Assembly: GCA_949297805.1 (NCBI GenBank)
Contig: CASFTG010000002.1
Location: 203,871-267,870 of the forward strand
Reading direction: 5' to 3'
From: an uncultured bacterium
GTDB taxonomy: Bacteria > Bacillota_I > Bacilli_A > RFN20 > CAG-826
Length of the DNA stretch: 64,000 nt
The notes beneath the pieces were generated by a model that was given only the letters and a program-made list of their open reading frames with translations, was not told where the DNA came from and ran no database searches. Of the stretch, positions 34,946 to 43,267 are shown piece by piece (position 1 is the first letter of the stretch; each line of letters starts with the position of its first letter). A program made the translations under genes and the position numbers.

Positions 34946-35854
34946 GTGGGGCTGGCAGTTCTCGATATCCAGCCATTCACCCATTTGGAAGTCGACCTGA
35001 TCGTCATCGAGGATCAAGGTCCCTTTAGCTGGAGTAAAGGTCATTTCCGAGAAATAGATTTTCCCATTGATGTCATAGACGTCGAAACGGACGAAGGGGA
35101 AGGGCTCGGAAGCCTTTTCGGCAAACCAAATGACCTCATCCCAGTTGTCTGGCTTGACTGGCGGGGTATCGGACTTCTTCCAGCCATTGAATTGGCTTCC
35201 ATCGAAGGGCGAGAAATCGATATAGAGTTCATCGTAACGGATATCTTTTCCCCGGCCTCGGACGACATAGAGGTTTCGAGCTTGGCCGTTGAAGACATGG
35301 ATTTTGTATTCGATGGGGGCGATTTGGCCGGCCTCTTCTAATAATTCCTCGACGATGATCCGGGGCTTTATTTTCGAGTAATGGGGCTCGACGTTCATCT
35401 TTCCATAGTTGGTCGAGAGCCATTTATCGAACTTTGCTTTAGCCTGCTCAATGTCTAGTTTGCTCTTATCGTGGCAGATAAGATTGAACCCCGAGGCGTG
35501 GGTGCATTTTAAGGCGAATTTGTTGGGCAATTTAGCGAAATCAATCGCGGAAAAACTATCAAAAACCCCGTAAATCGGGATTAAGTATTGCGAAAATCCG
35601 TTTTCCTCTAAGTAATGACGGACTCCATCGCGGGAAGCGCAGAGGGAGACTAAATCGTCTTTGGGATATTCGAATAGGCGGAGGTGTTGCAGTTTCTCGG
35701 TGTAACGTGTTGGATGCTTCAGATTCAGCTTATGATGGGTGATGTAACGATATTGCAACTTGACGTAGGCGGTCTTGGATAGGGCTTTGATTGGACGGCG
35801 GAGCAATTCGCCAAAAAACCGTTTGAGCTTATTGTCGGGCAGATTCGGATTCAT
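34907..35854 (-). CDS. TupA-like ATP-grasp protein
   Basis: The 315-aa protein matches the TupA-like ATP-grasp family of polysaccharide loci: KLQHLRLFEYPKD, the FALKCTHASGFNLI glycine loop, a middle IIVEELLEE and a metal-site FVRFDVYDINGKIYFSEMTFTP. These enzymes probably ligate amino acids or similar groups onto glycans such as teichuronopeptides. Its start overlaps the flippase gene end by 26 nt, so they share a transcript. Confidence 0.85.
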   Translation of the reverse strand: MNPNLPDNKLKRFFGELLRRPIKALSKTAYVKLQYRYITHHKLNLKHPTRYTEKLQHLRLFEYPKDDLVSLCASRDGVRHYLEENGFSQYLIPIYGVFDSFSAIDFAKLPNKFALKCTHASGFNLICHDKSKLDIEQAKAKFDKWLSTNYGKMNVEPHYSKIKPRIIVEELLEEAGQIAPIEYKIHVFNGQARNLYVVRGRGKDIRYDELYIDFSPFDGSQFNGWKKSDTPPVKPDNWDEVIWFAEKASEPFPFVRFDVYDINGKIYFSEMTFTPAKGTLILDDDQVDFQMGEWLDIENCQPHLVPAGIRNQYLK

Positions 35855-37379
35855 TGTCCTTCCCCTTTCGTCGGAAGACCGAGGAGATCAAGGTCTCGCG
35901 GCAGGCCAGCAAGCCGAAGATATAGATAATAGCGTCAATCCCGACCACGATGATTGAGGAGATGAGATGGGCGGTGACGTGGCTGCTCCAACCGATATTG
36001 TTTTCTAAAACGGGCAATAAAAAGTACGAGAGGACGAATATTCCAATCCCAAAGAGGACGATCTTGAGATTGTTAAGATTAAGGATAGCCGGCAATGCAT
36101 AATCTTTGGTGACGTAGAGTAAATAGGCTAAAACCAAGATATCGGCGATCATGGTGGCGAGGGCGACCCCGATACCCGGGGAAGAAGGGAAGGCATAAAG
36201 GGCTAAAATGAAGGATAAGGAGACGTTGATCAAGACTCCAAAGAGCATCGCGATAAGATAATGCCTTTCCCTTTTCTGGGGGATGAGGATCTCGGTGTAG
36301 ATGTCATCGCCTAACGAATAAGTCAACATCATCCCGGCTAGGGAAAACAGAATCCAGTTGGCATCAGCATAGCTTTCGGTTAAGTCTCCACCGGATATAA
36401 GGGCGGTAATCGGGGTGCTTAAGGCTGTCATGGTGGCGAAGGCGGGGATGGCGATGAAGAAGGTGATGTTGAATGAATAGTTCAGCAATCGTCTAAAGGG
36501 GGCTTTGTTCTCCAATCCATAGTAATAGGAGGCCCGAGGCATGAAGACGGCGTAAAGGGAGGTGATCAAAGTGATGATGATATCAACCCCTTTGACCCCG
36601 ACTGAGTAGGCCCCGACGGCGGCTTTGCTTGGATCGATTAGCCCTAAGATGAACTCATCGGTCTGGTTATAGAGGGTCAAGGCTAAAGATAACAAAGCCA
36701 TCGTCACCAAGGGGCCGATGAAGGGCCGGAAGTTATAAGGTTCGGTCTTCTTCAAAGAGACGTATTTATGAAGGAAAAAGCAGTTGAAGACGGCGGTGAG
36801 GACGGTGGAGGAAATGGCGATTAAGGCATAGAGATATAAATAGTTCTCCGGATAAGCCGATTGCTTGATGAAAAGGAAGGTGCAGGCGGCCGAGAAGGCA
36901 ATCAAGGAGACCGAACGGACGGTGATGTAGAAATGCTTCTCCAAGGCGATGTAGACCCATTCGAAGGAGAAGACGCCGGCTAAGAAATTAATCGAAAGGA
37001 GGAAGATGATCTCGGCCGAGGAATATAAAGAGGGGACCGAGAAGACGATTAGACACATCAATAGGAAACTAAGCAAGGTCATCCCAGCCTGGAGCAAGAA
37101 GAATTGCTGGACGGTGGTGGATAGCTTTTGCTTGTCGTTTTTGGCTTTGACGCATTCGCGGATGGCGAGGTTGGGAATCGAGATTTTCGCCAGAATCAAG
37201 AAGTAATAGACGAAGGCGTTGGCCCAGGTGTAAAGCCCGAAGGCCTCATCGCCTAAAGCCCTGGTGATATAGGGAAAGGTGATGAAGGAAAGGATCGTCA
37301 TCGCCAAGGTCCGGACTAAATTGATGGCGACGTTGCTCCGGACCGTTAAGGATAATTGGCGGGCTTTGCTTTGCTCCAT
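35829..37379 (-). CDS. Polysaccharide flippase (Wzx / MOP superfamily)
   Basis: The 516-aa protein has about 14 membrane helices. The N-terminal NLVRTLAMTILSFITFPYITRALGDEAFGLY and later QTDEFILGLIDPSKAAVGAYSVG-type blocks are typical of Wzx-like flippases, which move lipid-linked glycan units across the membrane. It is transcribed divergently from a GT4 gene over 53 bp. The ATG follows TATAAT by 9 nt and has no Shine-Dalgarno site. Confidence 0.9.
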   Translation of the reverse strand: MEQSKARQLSLTVRSNVAINLVRTLAMTILSFITFPYITRALGDEAFGLYTWANAFVYYFLILAKISIPNLAIRECVKAKNDKQKLSTTVQQFFLLQAGMTLLSFLLMCLIVFSVPSLYSSAEIIFLLSINFLAGVFSFEWVYIALEKHFYITVRSVSLIAFSAACTFLFIKQSAYPENYLYLYALIAISSTVLTAVFNCFFLHKYVSLKKTEPYNFRPFIGPLVTMALLSLALTLYNQTDEFILGLIDPSKAAVGAYSVGVKGVDIIITLITSLYAVFMPRASYYYGLENKAPFRRLLNYSFNITFFIAIPAFATMTALSTPITALISGGDLTESYADANWILFSLAGMMLTYSLGDDIYTEILIPQKRERHYLIAMLFGVLINVSLSFILALYAFPSSPGIGVALATMIADILVLAYLLYVTKDYALPAILNLNNLKIVLFGIGIFVLSYFLLPVLENNIGWSSHVTAHLISSIIVVGIDAIIYIFGLLACRETLISSVFRRKGKDNESESARQ

Positions 37380-37389
37380 AGTCGAGGCA

Positions 37390-37423
37390 ATTATATACGC
37401 GCGCAGGGGAAAATTCTTATAAT
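37390..37423. promoter_or_regulatory. Interlocked divergent leaderless promoters
   Basis: The minus-strand TATAAT (37395-37390) predicts a +1 at 37383 for the flippase ATG at 37379. The plus-strand TATAAT (37418-37423) predicts a +1 at 37430 for the GT4 ATG at 37433. With 17-bp spacing, each -35 site falls on the other promoter's -10 box, so the two probably cannot be occupied together. Confidence 0.55.
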
Positions 37424-37432
37424 AAGCGAGTT

Positions 37433-38629
37433 ATGAAGATCCTCGTCGTCTGCATGCATTATTACCCGGAGCCTTTCACCATAACCTCCATCTGCGAGCA
37501 TTTCGCTCGGCAGGGGCATGATGTCTTGGTCGTGACCTCGAAGCCGCATTATGGTTATGCCAAGATCCCCGAGGAATATGAGCACGTCGACGATGAGGTT
37601 ATCAATGGGGTCCGGGTCCATCGTTGCGACATCGCCATCCGGACGGAATCGACTCTTTCCATCGTTAAGAACTACCTCTCTTTCTATTTCAACGCGAAGA
37701 AATACATTAAGCGGTTAAAAGAGAACTTCGATGTCGTCTATTCGATGTCCTTAAGCCCGATCATTTCGGTCTCGCCAGCGAATATCTACGCCAAGAAGCA
37801 CCACGTAAAACATGTCCTTCATTGTCTGGATTTGTGGCCCGAATCGGTTCTCATCACCAACGCGATGGGGAAGCATAATCCCCTATACCATTTGCTCTAT
37901 CATTGGTCGCGGAGCATCTATAAGAAAGCCGATGAGATTCTGGTTTCTTCACCGTCTTTTATTGACTATTTTTCCGACGTCTTGAAGCTGCCGACGAAAA
38001 ACATTTGGTTCGTCATGCAACCCCCGTTGCTGGCAAACCAGATCGGGGAGGACAAACAATATAAGGTCCCGACCTTGGTCTATGCTGGGAACATCGGCAA
38101 ACTGCAGATGGTCGATGAGATCGTCAAGGCGATGAAGATCGTCAAAGACGATAGCTATAATGTCAATCTAATCATCATTGGCAATGGCAGCGAAGCCTCT
38201 GAAGTCAAAGGGCTCATCCAAGAATTCCACCTCGAGGATCGGATTGAATTCCTTGGGATGAAACCCCGGGGCGAGACGGCGGCTTATTATGCTAACGCGA
38301 CCGGGATCATCATCCCCTTGAAGCAAGGGGGTTATGTTGGCAAGACCATCCCCAATAAGCTGGTATCTTCCCTAAATGAAGGGCGGCCGATCTTAGCCTT
38401 CCTCCATGGCGATGGGGCGCGGCTACTAGACCAGGCCGGCGGGTCGATCTTTGCTAAAGGGGAAGACGCCCGGGCGTTCGCGGAGGCGATTGAGGAACTG
38501 CTGTCGCTTTCAAAGGAGGAAAGAGAGAAACTCGGGACCAACAACCGGGCCTTCTATGAAAGCAAATGCCAAAAAGACGAAATCTGCCAAGAAATACTCA
38601 ATGAATTAATTGAAGCGACAAAGCTCTGA
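37433..38629 (+). CDS. GT4-family glycosyltransferase (WbuB-like)
   Basis: The 398-aa GT-B enzyme starts MKILVVCMHYYPEPFTITSI and has HCLDLWPESVL, the nucleotide-sugar region LVYAGNIGKLQMVDEIVKAM and a C-terminal GYVGKTIPNKLVSSLNEGRP with IIPLKQGG. These features place it with WbuB/fucosaminyltransferase-like GT4 proteins that extend undecaprenyl-linked oligosaccharides at the inner membrane face. The 3' end overlaps the convergent GT gene by 32 nt. The start is leaderless. Confidence 0.88.
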   Translation: MKILVVCMHYYPEPFTITSICEHFARQGHDVLVVTSKPHYGYAKIPEEYEHVDDEVINGVRVHRCDIAIRTESTLSIVKNYLSFYFNAKKYIKRLKENFDVVYSMSLSPIISVSPANIYAKKHHVKHVLHCLDLWPESVLITNAMGKHNPLYHLLYHWSRSIYKKADEILVSSPSFIDYFSDVLKLPTKNIWFVMQPPLLANQIGEDKQYKVPTLVYAGNIGKLQMVDEIVKAMKIVKDDSYNVNLIIIGNGSEASEVKGLIQEFHLEDRIEFLGMKPRGETAAYYANATGIIIPLKQGGYVGKTIPNKLVSSLNEGRPILAFLHGDGARLLDQAGGSIFAKGEDARAFAEAIEELLSLSKEEREKLGTNNRAFYESKCQKDEICQEILNELIEATKL

Positions 38630-39665
38630 TTTTTTCCGCGACCGTTTTCGGCGAATATTTGATAATAAAATCGGTTTTTGCAAAGTTCTTCTTTAAATTG
38701 ATGAGATTTTTCTTTGAATCCAAATGGTTTTTGAAGAAACTTCGTAACCCAGTCAAATCACCTAATGTCGGCTTTAGGATGGTGGCGTTTTCCATTTCCT
38801 GCGGGCTTAACTCCTGGCACTCAGTCGAGACGACGTAATCGGCGAGGCAGAAGTATTCGAGGAGCTTGGAGGGGACGCAGTAGGGGTCGAGTTCGGGGTC
38901 GACTGGACGGGGGTTTAAGACGGCGGCGGCCCCAAGGATATAAGAATAGTTTTCCTCTTTAGAAATCTGCCCTAGGTAATGGATGCTTTTGTCTTGCCTT
39001 AGTTGCTCATCCATATCGCCATGGCCGGCGATGATGAGGTCGAGGTTGGGCTGAAAGTCATGGTAGGCTTTGACCATCTCCTTGACCCCATAACGGTCAA
39101 AGAGGGCCCCGGCAAAATAGAGGTAGGACGAGCGAATTGTCGGTTTAGGATCACCGATATCGACGCAGCCTTTCTCGATGATGTAAGGGCGGTCTTTCTT
39201 ATTAAATAGAGTATTTAATCCTTTCGTCAATGCAAAATAGCCATCGGCTTTTCGATTGGCCTTTTTGACTAGATAATCATAAGACCATTTAATATGGGAA
39301 ATGTTTGACGGGTTATCGGTGAGAACAGCTAGACAGGGTGCCTTAATATGCTTAATCGCTAAGGCGAAGGGCAGAACCATGGAATCGTAAACTACTAGGT
39401 CATAGTCATTACGATTGACGATGGAAGCAATCCGCTTGGCTTCGCTAAAAGCGTGGCCTTGCCGGGCTAGATAAACGAAGGAGAGATTAGGGGAAACCGT
39501 CTTTCTTTTCGCATTTGGGGCATAGGCATAGGCGGTCACCTTATCTTCTAAAGCTAAACCATGAATTAGATTCAGGTGGAAGTTTTGCCCCGCCGGGTTG
39601 GGCGCGGGATTCAACTGTAGAAAATCCTCTTGGTCAAGGGCGACGCTTAAATAGGCGATCCTCAT
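38598..39665 (-). CDS. GT4-like glycosyltransferase
   Basis: The 355-aa protein is a GT-B transferase with an N-terminal acceptor half (MRIAYLSVALDQEDF) and a donor half containing YLYFAGALFDRYGVKEMVKAY, LIIAGHGDMDEQL and SKLLEYFCLADYVVST. The start at 39665 forms an ATGA overlap with the upstream transferase gene; the longer upstream frame is rejected because it runs into that gene. It acts in the same glycan pathway. The sugar is unknown. Confidence 0.85.
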   Translation of the reverse strand: MRIAYLSVALDQEDFLQLNPAPNPAGQNFHLNLIHGLALEDKVTAYAYAPNAKRKTVSPNLSFVYLARQGHAFSEAKRIASIVNRNDYDLVVYDSMVLPFALAIKHIKAPCLAVLTDNPSNISHIKWSYDYLVKKANRKADGYFALTKGLNTLFNKKDRPYIIEKGCVDIGDPKPTIRSSYLYFAGALFDRYGVKEMVKAYHDFQPNLDLIIAGHGDMDEQLRQDKSIHYLGQISKEENYSYILGAAAVLNPRPVDPELDPYCVPSKLLEYFCLADYVVSTECQELSPQEMENATILKPTLGDLTGLRSFFKNHLDSKKNLINLKKNFAKTDFIIKYSPKTVAEKIRALSLQLIH

Positions 39666-40762
39666 GCTTTGACCGCCTTTTCGAAGTAATGAAGGAAGGC
39701 AGCCTCCTCTTTCTCTAGGGTGTTTTCTCTCGCGGTCTGCAGGCAATCCTTCCCCATATTGATGGTCTTAACCCCTTCGATGGCATCGAGGAACTCAGTT
39801 TGATTTTTAAAATCGATCAGGTAGCCGGTTTCCCCGTCTTTGACTAGCTTCTTTGCCGCGTTGCTTTCTTTCGAGGAGATGACCGGGGTGCCGCTGGCTA
39901 ATGATTCGTTAACCACATGACCATAGATGTCCTCTTTGGTCGGGAAAAGGAAGGCTGAGCCGGCGGAAAAGAAACGAAGTTCCCGTTCTTTCCTTAAATA
40001 AGGAAGAAGGGTGACGTTGTTGAGATGAAGTTTGGCGATGAGTTTAAGGTAGTTTTCCTTTTCTGGTCCTTCGCCTGCGATGGCTAAACGGCAGGAGGCA
40101 GGCATATGCGCCCACAGTTTAATTAACTGATCAAATCTTTTTCGCTTGATGAATTGGCCGGAGGAAACGAATAGCTCCTCGCCGGGTAGGTGGAATTCTT
40201 CTTCGGCAATCCGTTTCTTCTCTTCCTTGGATAAAGGCTCTTTTAAAACCTCGGATTCAAAGACGGTGGAATAAGGATAGAGGGTGATTTTATCTTTCGC
40301 CGCCCCATAATGAACCAAATAAGCGGCTGAGTTCTCATCAGGGGCGAGGTAGGCGGTCGCGCCGGAAATATATTTCTTCTTTAAAGCTTTCTTGAATGGA
40401 AATTCGTGCTTTTTGACGATGCCCCCATTGATGCAGAACTGATATGGGATCCCGTTTTTCTTTAGATAATCGATGGTATGCATCTCGGTGAGGGTGCTAT
40501 AGCCATTGATGAGGATGAGGTCATATTTTTCGTCCTCAAGCATCTTAATCGGGGTGGTGGAGTAATTTTGATAAGCCGGGAACTTGATGCCAGTGCAGGT
40601 AATGGGGCGGAAGGATAAAGCGGGACGATTGTAGAATAATTCGTTTCGCCCTTTCTCCGAGACCCGTTCAAAGCAGGCGGTCAGTTCAATATGCTGGCCC
40701 AGCAAGTTAAAGAGATCGACCTTGTAGGGCGCCGGATGGTTAAACAGCCAAAAGACTTTCAT
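39662..40762 (-). CDS. GT4-family glycosyltransferase
   Basis: The 366-aa GT-B enzyme has an N-terminal MKVFWLFNHPAPYKVDLFNLL, a donor-binding EELFVSSGQFIKRKRFDQLI and the conserved LFPTKEDIYGHVVNESLASGTPVISS segment with the catalytic Glu region. It is the first gene of a two-gene minus-strand unit with 38598-39665 and is divergent from the uracil-DNA glycosylase gene. TAATAT (40775-40770) places the +1 one base before the ATG, so it looks leaderless. Confidence 0.88.
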   Translation of the reverse strand: MKVFWLFNHPAPYKVDLFNLLGQHIELTACFERVSEKGRNELFYNRPALSFRPITCTGIKFPAYQNYSTTPIKMLEDEKYDLILINGYSTLTEMHTIDYLKKNGIPYQFCINGGIVKKHEFPFKKALKKKYISGATAYLAPDENSAAYLVHYGAAKDKITLYPYSTVFESEVLKEPLSKEEKKRIAEEEFHLPGEELFVSSGQFIKRKRFDQLIKLWAHMPASCRLAIAGEGPEKENYLKLIAKLHLNNVTLLPYLRKERELRFFSAGSAFLFPTKEDIYGHVVNESLASGTPVISSKESNAAKKLVKDGETGYLIDFKNQTEFLDAIEGVKTINMGKDCLQTARENTLEKEEAAFLHYFEKAVKA

Positions 40763-40769
40763 GCCGAAG

Positions 40770-40813
40770 ATATTAAACTTCTTTTCCCTTTCCTCCTAGA
40801 GAGGAAGTATCAT
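40770..40813. promoter_or_regulatory. Divergent leaderless promoters of the GT4 and udg genes
   Basis: Minus strand: TAATAT (40775-40770) gives a +1 at 40763, adjacent to ATG 40762. Plus strand: TATCAT (40808-40813) gives a +1 at 40820, three bases before ATG 40823. The 60-bp intergenic region has no Shine-Dalgarno site in either direction. The -35 elements are weak. Confidence 0.45.
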
Positions 40814-40822
40814 CTTCTTGTT

Positions 40823-41491
40823 ATGGATGCATCTTGGAACGAGTTCTTTGAGCAGATAAAAGGCAAGGATTACGCGAAAAGCCTCCATGCTTTCCTTCAA
40901 GAAGAATATGGGAAGCATACTTGTTATCCCCCGCGGGAGATGATGTTCAAAGCCTTTGAACTAACTCCAGCCGATAAGGTCAAGGCCGTTATTGTCGGCC
41001 AAGACCCTTATTCCAACCCTCACCAGGCGATGGGGCTTTGCTTTTCCGTGCCGAAAGGGGTGGTGATCCCGCCATCACTAGTGAACGTCTATACCGATCT
41101 GCAGGATGAGTTGGGGATCAAAATGGATTTTTCCTCCGGAGACTTGACCCATTGGGCAAAGCAAGGAGTCTTGTTGCTAAACGTTTATCTAAGCGTCGTC
41201 GCCCATACTCCCCTTTCCCATAAAAGGAAGGAATATGATGAGTTTGCCCAAGACGTCTTTGCTTATCTAGATAAACTTCCCCAGTCGATCGTCTTCTTTT
41301 TATGGGGATCGTTCGCCGGGCGGTTCGCCAAGTTAGTCGCTAACCCAAACCATCTGGTCTTGCGGACCGGTCATCCTTCCCCATTGTCGGCTAATCGGGG
41401 TCTGTATTTTGGCTCCAACCAATTCAAGAAAGCCGAAGCCTTTTGGATGGAGCATGGGGTTGAACCAATCCATTGGTCAAACGTTGATTGA
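40823..41491 (+). CDS. ung: Uracil-DNA glycosylase, family 1
   Basis: The 222-aa enzyme has the water-activating motif VIVGQDPYSNPHQAMGLCFS and the Leu-loop HPSPLSANRGLYFGSNQF. It removes uracil from DNA to start base-excision repair. The middle block LLLNVYLSVVAHTPLSH departs from the usual LLLNTVLTVRAGQANSH but keeps the Asn. ATG 40823 is chosen over the 40691 upstream start, which would run through the divergent promoter and the neighbouring gene. Confidence 0.93.
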   Translation: MDASWNEFFEQIKGKDYAKSLHAFLQEEYGKHTCYPPREMMFKAFELTPADKVKAVIVGQDPYSNPHQAMGLCFSVPKGVVIPPSLVNVYTDLQDELGIKMDFSSGDLTHWAKQGVLLLNVYLSVVAHTPLSHKRKEYDEFAQDVFAYLDKLPQSIVFFLWGSFAGRFAKLVANPNHLVLRTGHPSPLSANRGLYFGSNQFKKAEAFWMEHGVEPIHWSNVD

Positions 41492-41564
41492 CGATTTTGG
41501 CTAAAATTTTATCTGCAATTTGCAGTTCCAAATCGTGCTAATCTGTCGAAAATCAGCCAAACAA

Positions 41565-41624
41565 TCAGCAGATTATTTGTCATTTCAGCAGAATATCTGT
41601 CATTTCAGCAGATTCCTCTATAAT
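41565..41624 (+). repeat. Three tandem 20-bp repeats abutting a -10 box
   Basis: TCAGCAGATTATTTGTCATT (41565-41584), TCAGCAGAATATCTGTCATT (41585-41604) and a degenerate third copy, TCAGCAGATTCCTCTATAAT (41605-41624), stand head to tail. The third copy ends in the TATAAT box. A partial copy (AATCAGCC) lies just upstream. This looks like an operator array for the downstream regulator. Confidence 0.8.
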
Positions 41625-41630
41625 TTTTCC

Positions 41631-43037
41631 ATGGACAAAAAAGAAATCGAAAATTTACGCGAAAGCTCCACGGTCGAATTGAAGAAATGCCCCGATAAAC
41701 TGCCGGCTTCTATTTGGAAGACTTATTCGGCCTTCGCTAATTCAGAAGGTGGGGATATTTACCTTGGGGTCGAGGAAAGAAAACGGGCTAAAAACTTCAT
41801 TTCGGGGATCAGCAACCCTCAATCCGTGCTTCAGGCTTTCACGGCCACCGTTAATAATTCCTTGAAGGTATCGCGGAATGTTCTGAACAGCCAGGATATC
41901 GAACTTGCGGAAATCGATGATAAAACAATTATGCATATCCATGTCCGGGGAGCGAATCTAAGGGAGCAGCCTGTCTATCTCAACAATAATCCTTTCCTTT
42001 CTTATAAACGTCTTGGGGACTCCGATTGCTTGATGTCCTTAGATGAAGTTTTGTCTTTGATGAACGATTCGATGCCTTTCTCCCGAGATCAAGAAGCCAA
42101 TCGGGTCGGTGTTGTCTTCGCCGATTTATCGAAAATTACCCTTAAGAAATACCGGGAGGATTTTGCCGGGCAGAATCCCAATGACCCTTTGATTAATGCT
42201 GATGATGAGACTTTTTTCACGAGGGTGGGGGCCTTGATCAAGAACGAACATGGGACAATTCCGACGAATGCCGGGGTCCTTTGCTTTGGCAAGTTGGAAG
42301 ATATCTTGAAGATTTATCCTCGTTACTCCCTCGATTTCCAAGTTCGGGATTTCGGGGCGGTGAAATGGAATAGCCGTATCGTTACTGACGACGGTTCGTT
42401 CGCCGGCAATATTTTCGATTTCTTCAATTTAGTTATCGCTCAGCTCCGAACTTTACTTCCCTCCCCATTCTATGTGGAAAACAACGCCGATATGGGGAAG
42501 ACCAAAGTTTTCTTAACCGTTCGGGAGGCTTTCATCAACGCCTTGTTCAATGCTGATTATTCCCTGCCGAATGCTGTTCGAATCATCTTTGATTATCGTC
42601 GAATCGTCATCTATAACTCAGGCAGCATGCGGATTGATTTGCCTTTGGCTCTCGCCGGGCGTCATTCAAACCCCAGGAACACTCTTATATCGTCTTTGTT
42701 CCGCCGTCTCCGTTTAGGTGACAAAGCCGGTTCGGGTATTCCGACCATGTTTGCCAATATGAAGGATTTAAATATGATGACCCCCTCGTATACCGATGAT
42801 CGGAGTAAACTTTCGACCACGGTTCGAATCAATTTCCTTAAGGCAGTCGACCAGCCCACTCAGGAGATTTATGACTTCCTTTGTCTCCACGACCATGGTC
42901 TCAGCACCAAGGATCTGTCCGATGAATTGGGCTTTACCCGTTATCGAATTAGCGAGTCGCTGTCGAAACTTCGGCAGACGGAATTAGTCGTCGATAACGG
43001 GAAGGTGACCAAAGGGAAATTGTTCTCCGCCCGATAA
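41631..43037 (+). CDS. AlbA_2-domain transcriptional regulator with HATPase_4-like domain
   Basis: The 468-aa protein has an N-terminal AlbA_2 (Schlafen-like) DNA-binding domain (about 1-130: ESSTVELKKCPDKLPASIWKTYSAFANSEGGDIYLGV), a central helical part with the NAGVLCFGK block, a HATPase-like segment (about 300-395: VREAFINALFNADYS, GDKAGSGIPTMFANM) and a C-terminal winged-helix (about 410-465). Homologues are putative regulators often annotated as ATP-binding. The ATG is exactly at the predicted +1 of TATAAT 41619-41624, directly after the 20-bp repeats. Autoregulation is a reasonable inference. Confidence 0.85.
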   Translation: MDKKEIENLRESSTVELKKCPDKLPASIWKTYSAFANSEGGDIYLGVEERKRAKNFISGISNPQSVLQAFTATVNNSLKVSRNVLNSQDIELAEIDDKTIMHIHVRGANLREQPVYLNNNPFLSYKRLGDSDCLMSLDEVLSLMNDSMPFSRDQEANRVGVVFADLSKITLKKYREDFAGQNPNDPLINADDETFFTRVGALIKNEHGTIPTNAGVLCFGKLEDILKIYPRYSLDFQVRDFGAVKWNSRIVTDDGSFAGNIFDFFNLVIAQLRTLLPSPFYVENNADMGKTKVFLTVREAFINALFNADYSLPNAVRIIFDYRRIVIYNSGSMRIDLPLALAGRHSNPRNTLISSLFRRLRLGDKAGSGIPTMFANMKDLNMMTPSYTDDRSKLSTTVRINFLKAVDQPTQEIYDFLCLHDHGLSTKDLSDELGFTRYRISESLSKLRQTELVVDNGKVTKGKLFSAR

Positions 43038-43101
43038 ACGTATAAATTCAAAAACTCAGCAGAACTTTAACCATTCTTTGGATTTTGAGACATCTCCATA
43101 C

Positions 43102-43129
43102 TTGACGCTTTCAACGAAGGGTCTATCAT
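43102..43129 (+). promoter_or_regulatory. Promoter of the TPP riboswitch-thiT unit
   Basis: TTGACG (43102-43107), a 16-bp spacer and TATCAT (43124-43129) predict a +1 near 43136, at the 5' edge of the riboswitch. Confidence 0.7.
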
Positions 43130-43135
43130 TTTCAC

Positions 43136-43266
43136 GTCCGGAGCTGACCAGAGTCGGCTGAGAGGAACCGTGTGCCGGTTCGACGGTAAACCTGATCCCG
43201 GTAATGCGGGCGGAGGTAAGACATTTCGTATGTGTTCCTCCGGGTAATTTCCAAGGAGGAATTTTT
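43136..43266 (+). ncRNA. TPP (THI-box) riboswitch with expression platform
   Basis: The THI-box core is present: CTGAGA (near 43160), then ACCTGATC, GGTAATGC and GCGGAGGTA. Downstream, TTCCTCC (43235-43241) can pair with GGAGGAA (43255-43261), which is the thiT Shine-Dalgarno and is followed by five T. CCTCCG (43237-43242) can instead pair with CGGAGG (43211-43216) in the aptamer. TPP binding should occupy CGGAGG, freeing TTCCTCC to block the Shine-Dalgarno site or terminate. The aptamer is seen directly; the switch mechanism is inferred. Confidence 0.9.
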
Positions 43267-43267
43267 A

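Noticed and set aside
39666..39746. Upstream 27-codon extension of the GT4 gene at 38598-39665
   Set aside because: It lies entirely inside the neighbouring GT gene, is Arg-rich and has no homology to GT4 N-termini, which begin at MRIAYLS.
41565..41624. Tandem repeats considered as a CRISPR array
   Set aside because: The units are 20 bp head to tail with no spacers and no cas genes nearby; promoter-linked direct repeats fit better.
43081..43200. GGTTCGAC segment near 43166 as part of a tRNA T-arm
   Set aside because: It falls inside the TPP riboswitch between CTGAGA and ACCTGATC and has no acceptor stem.
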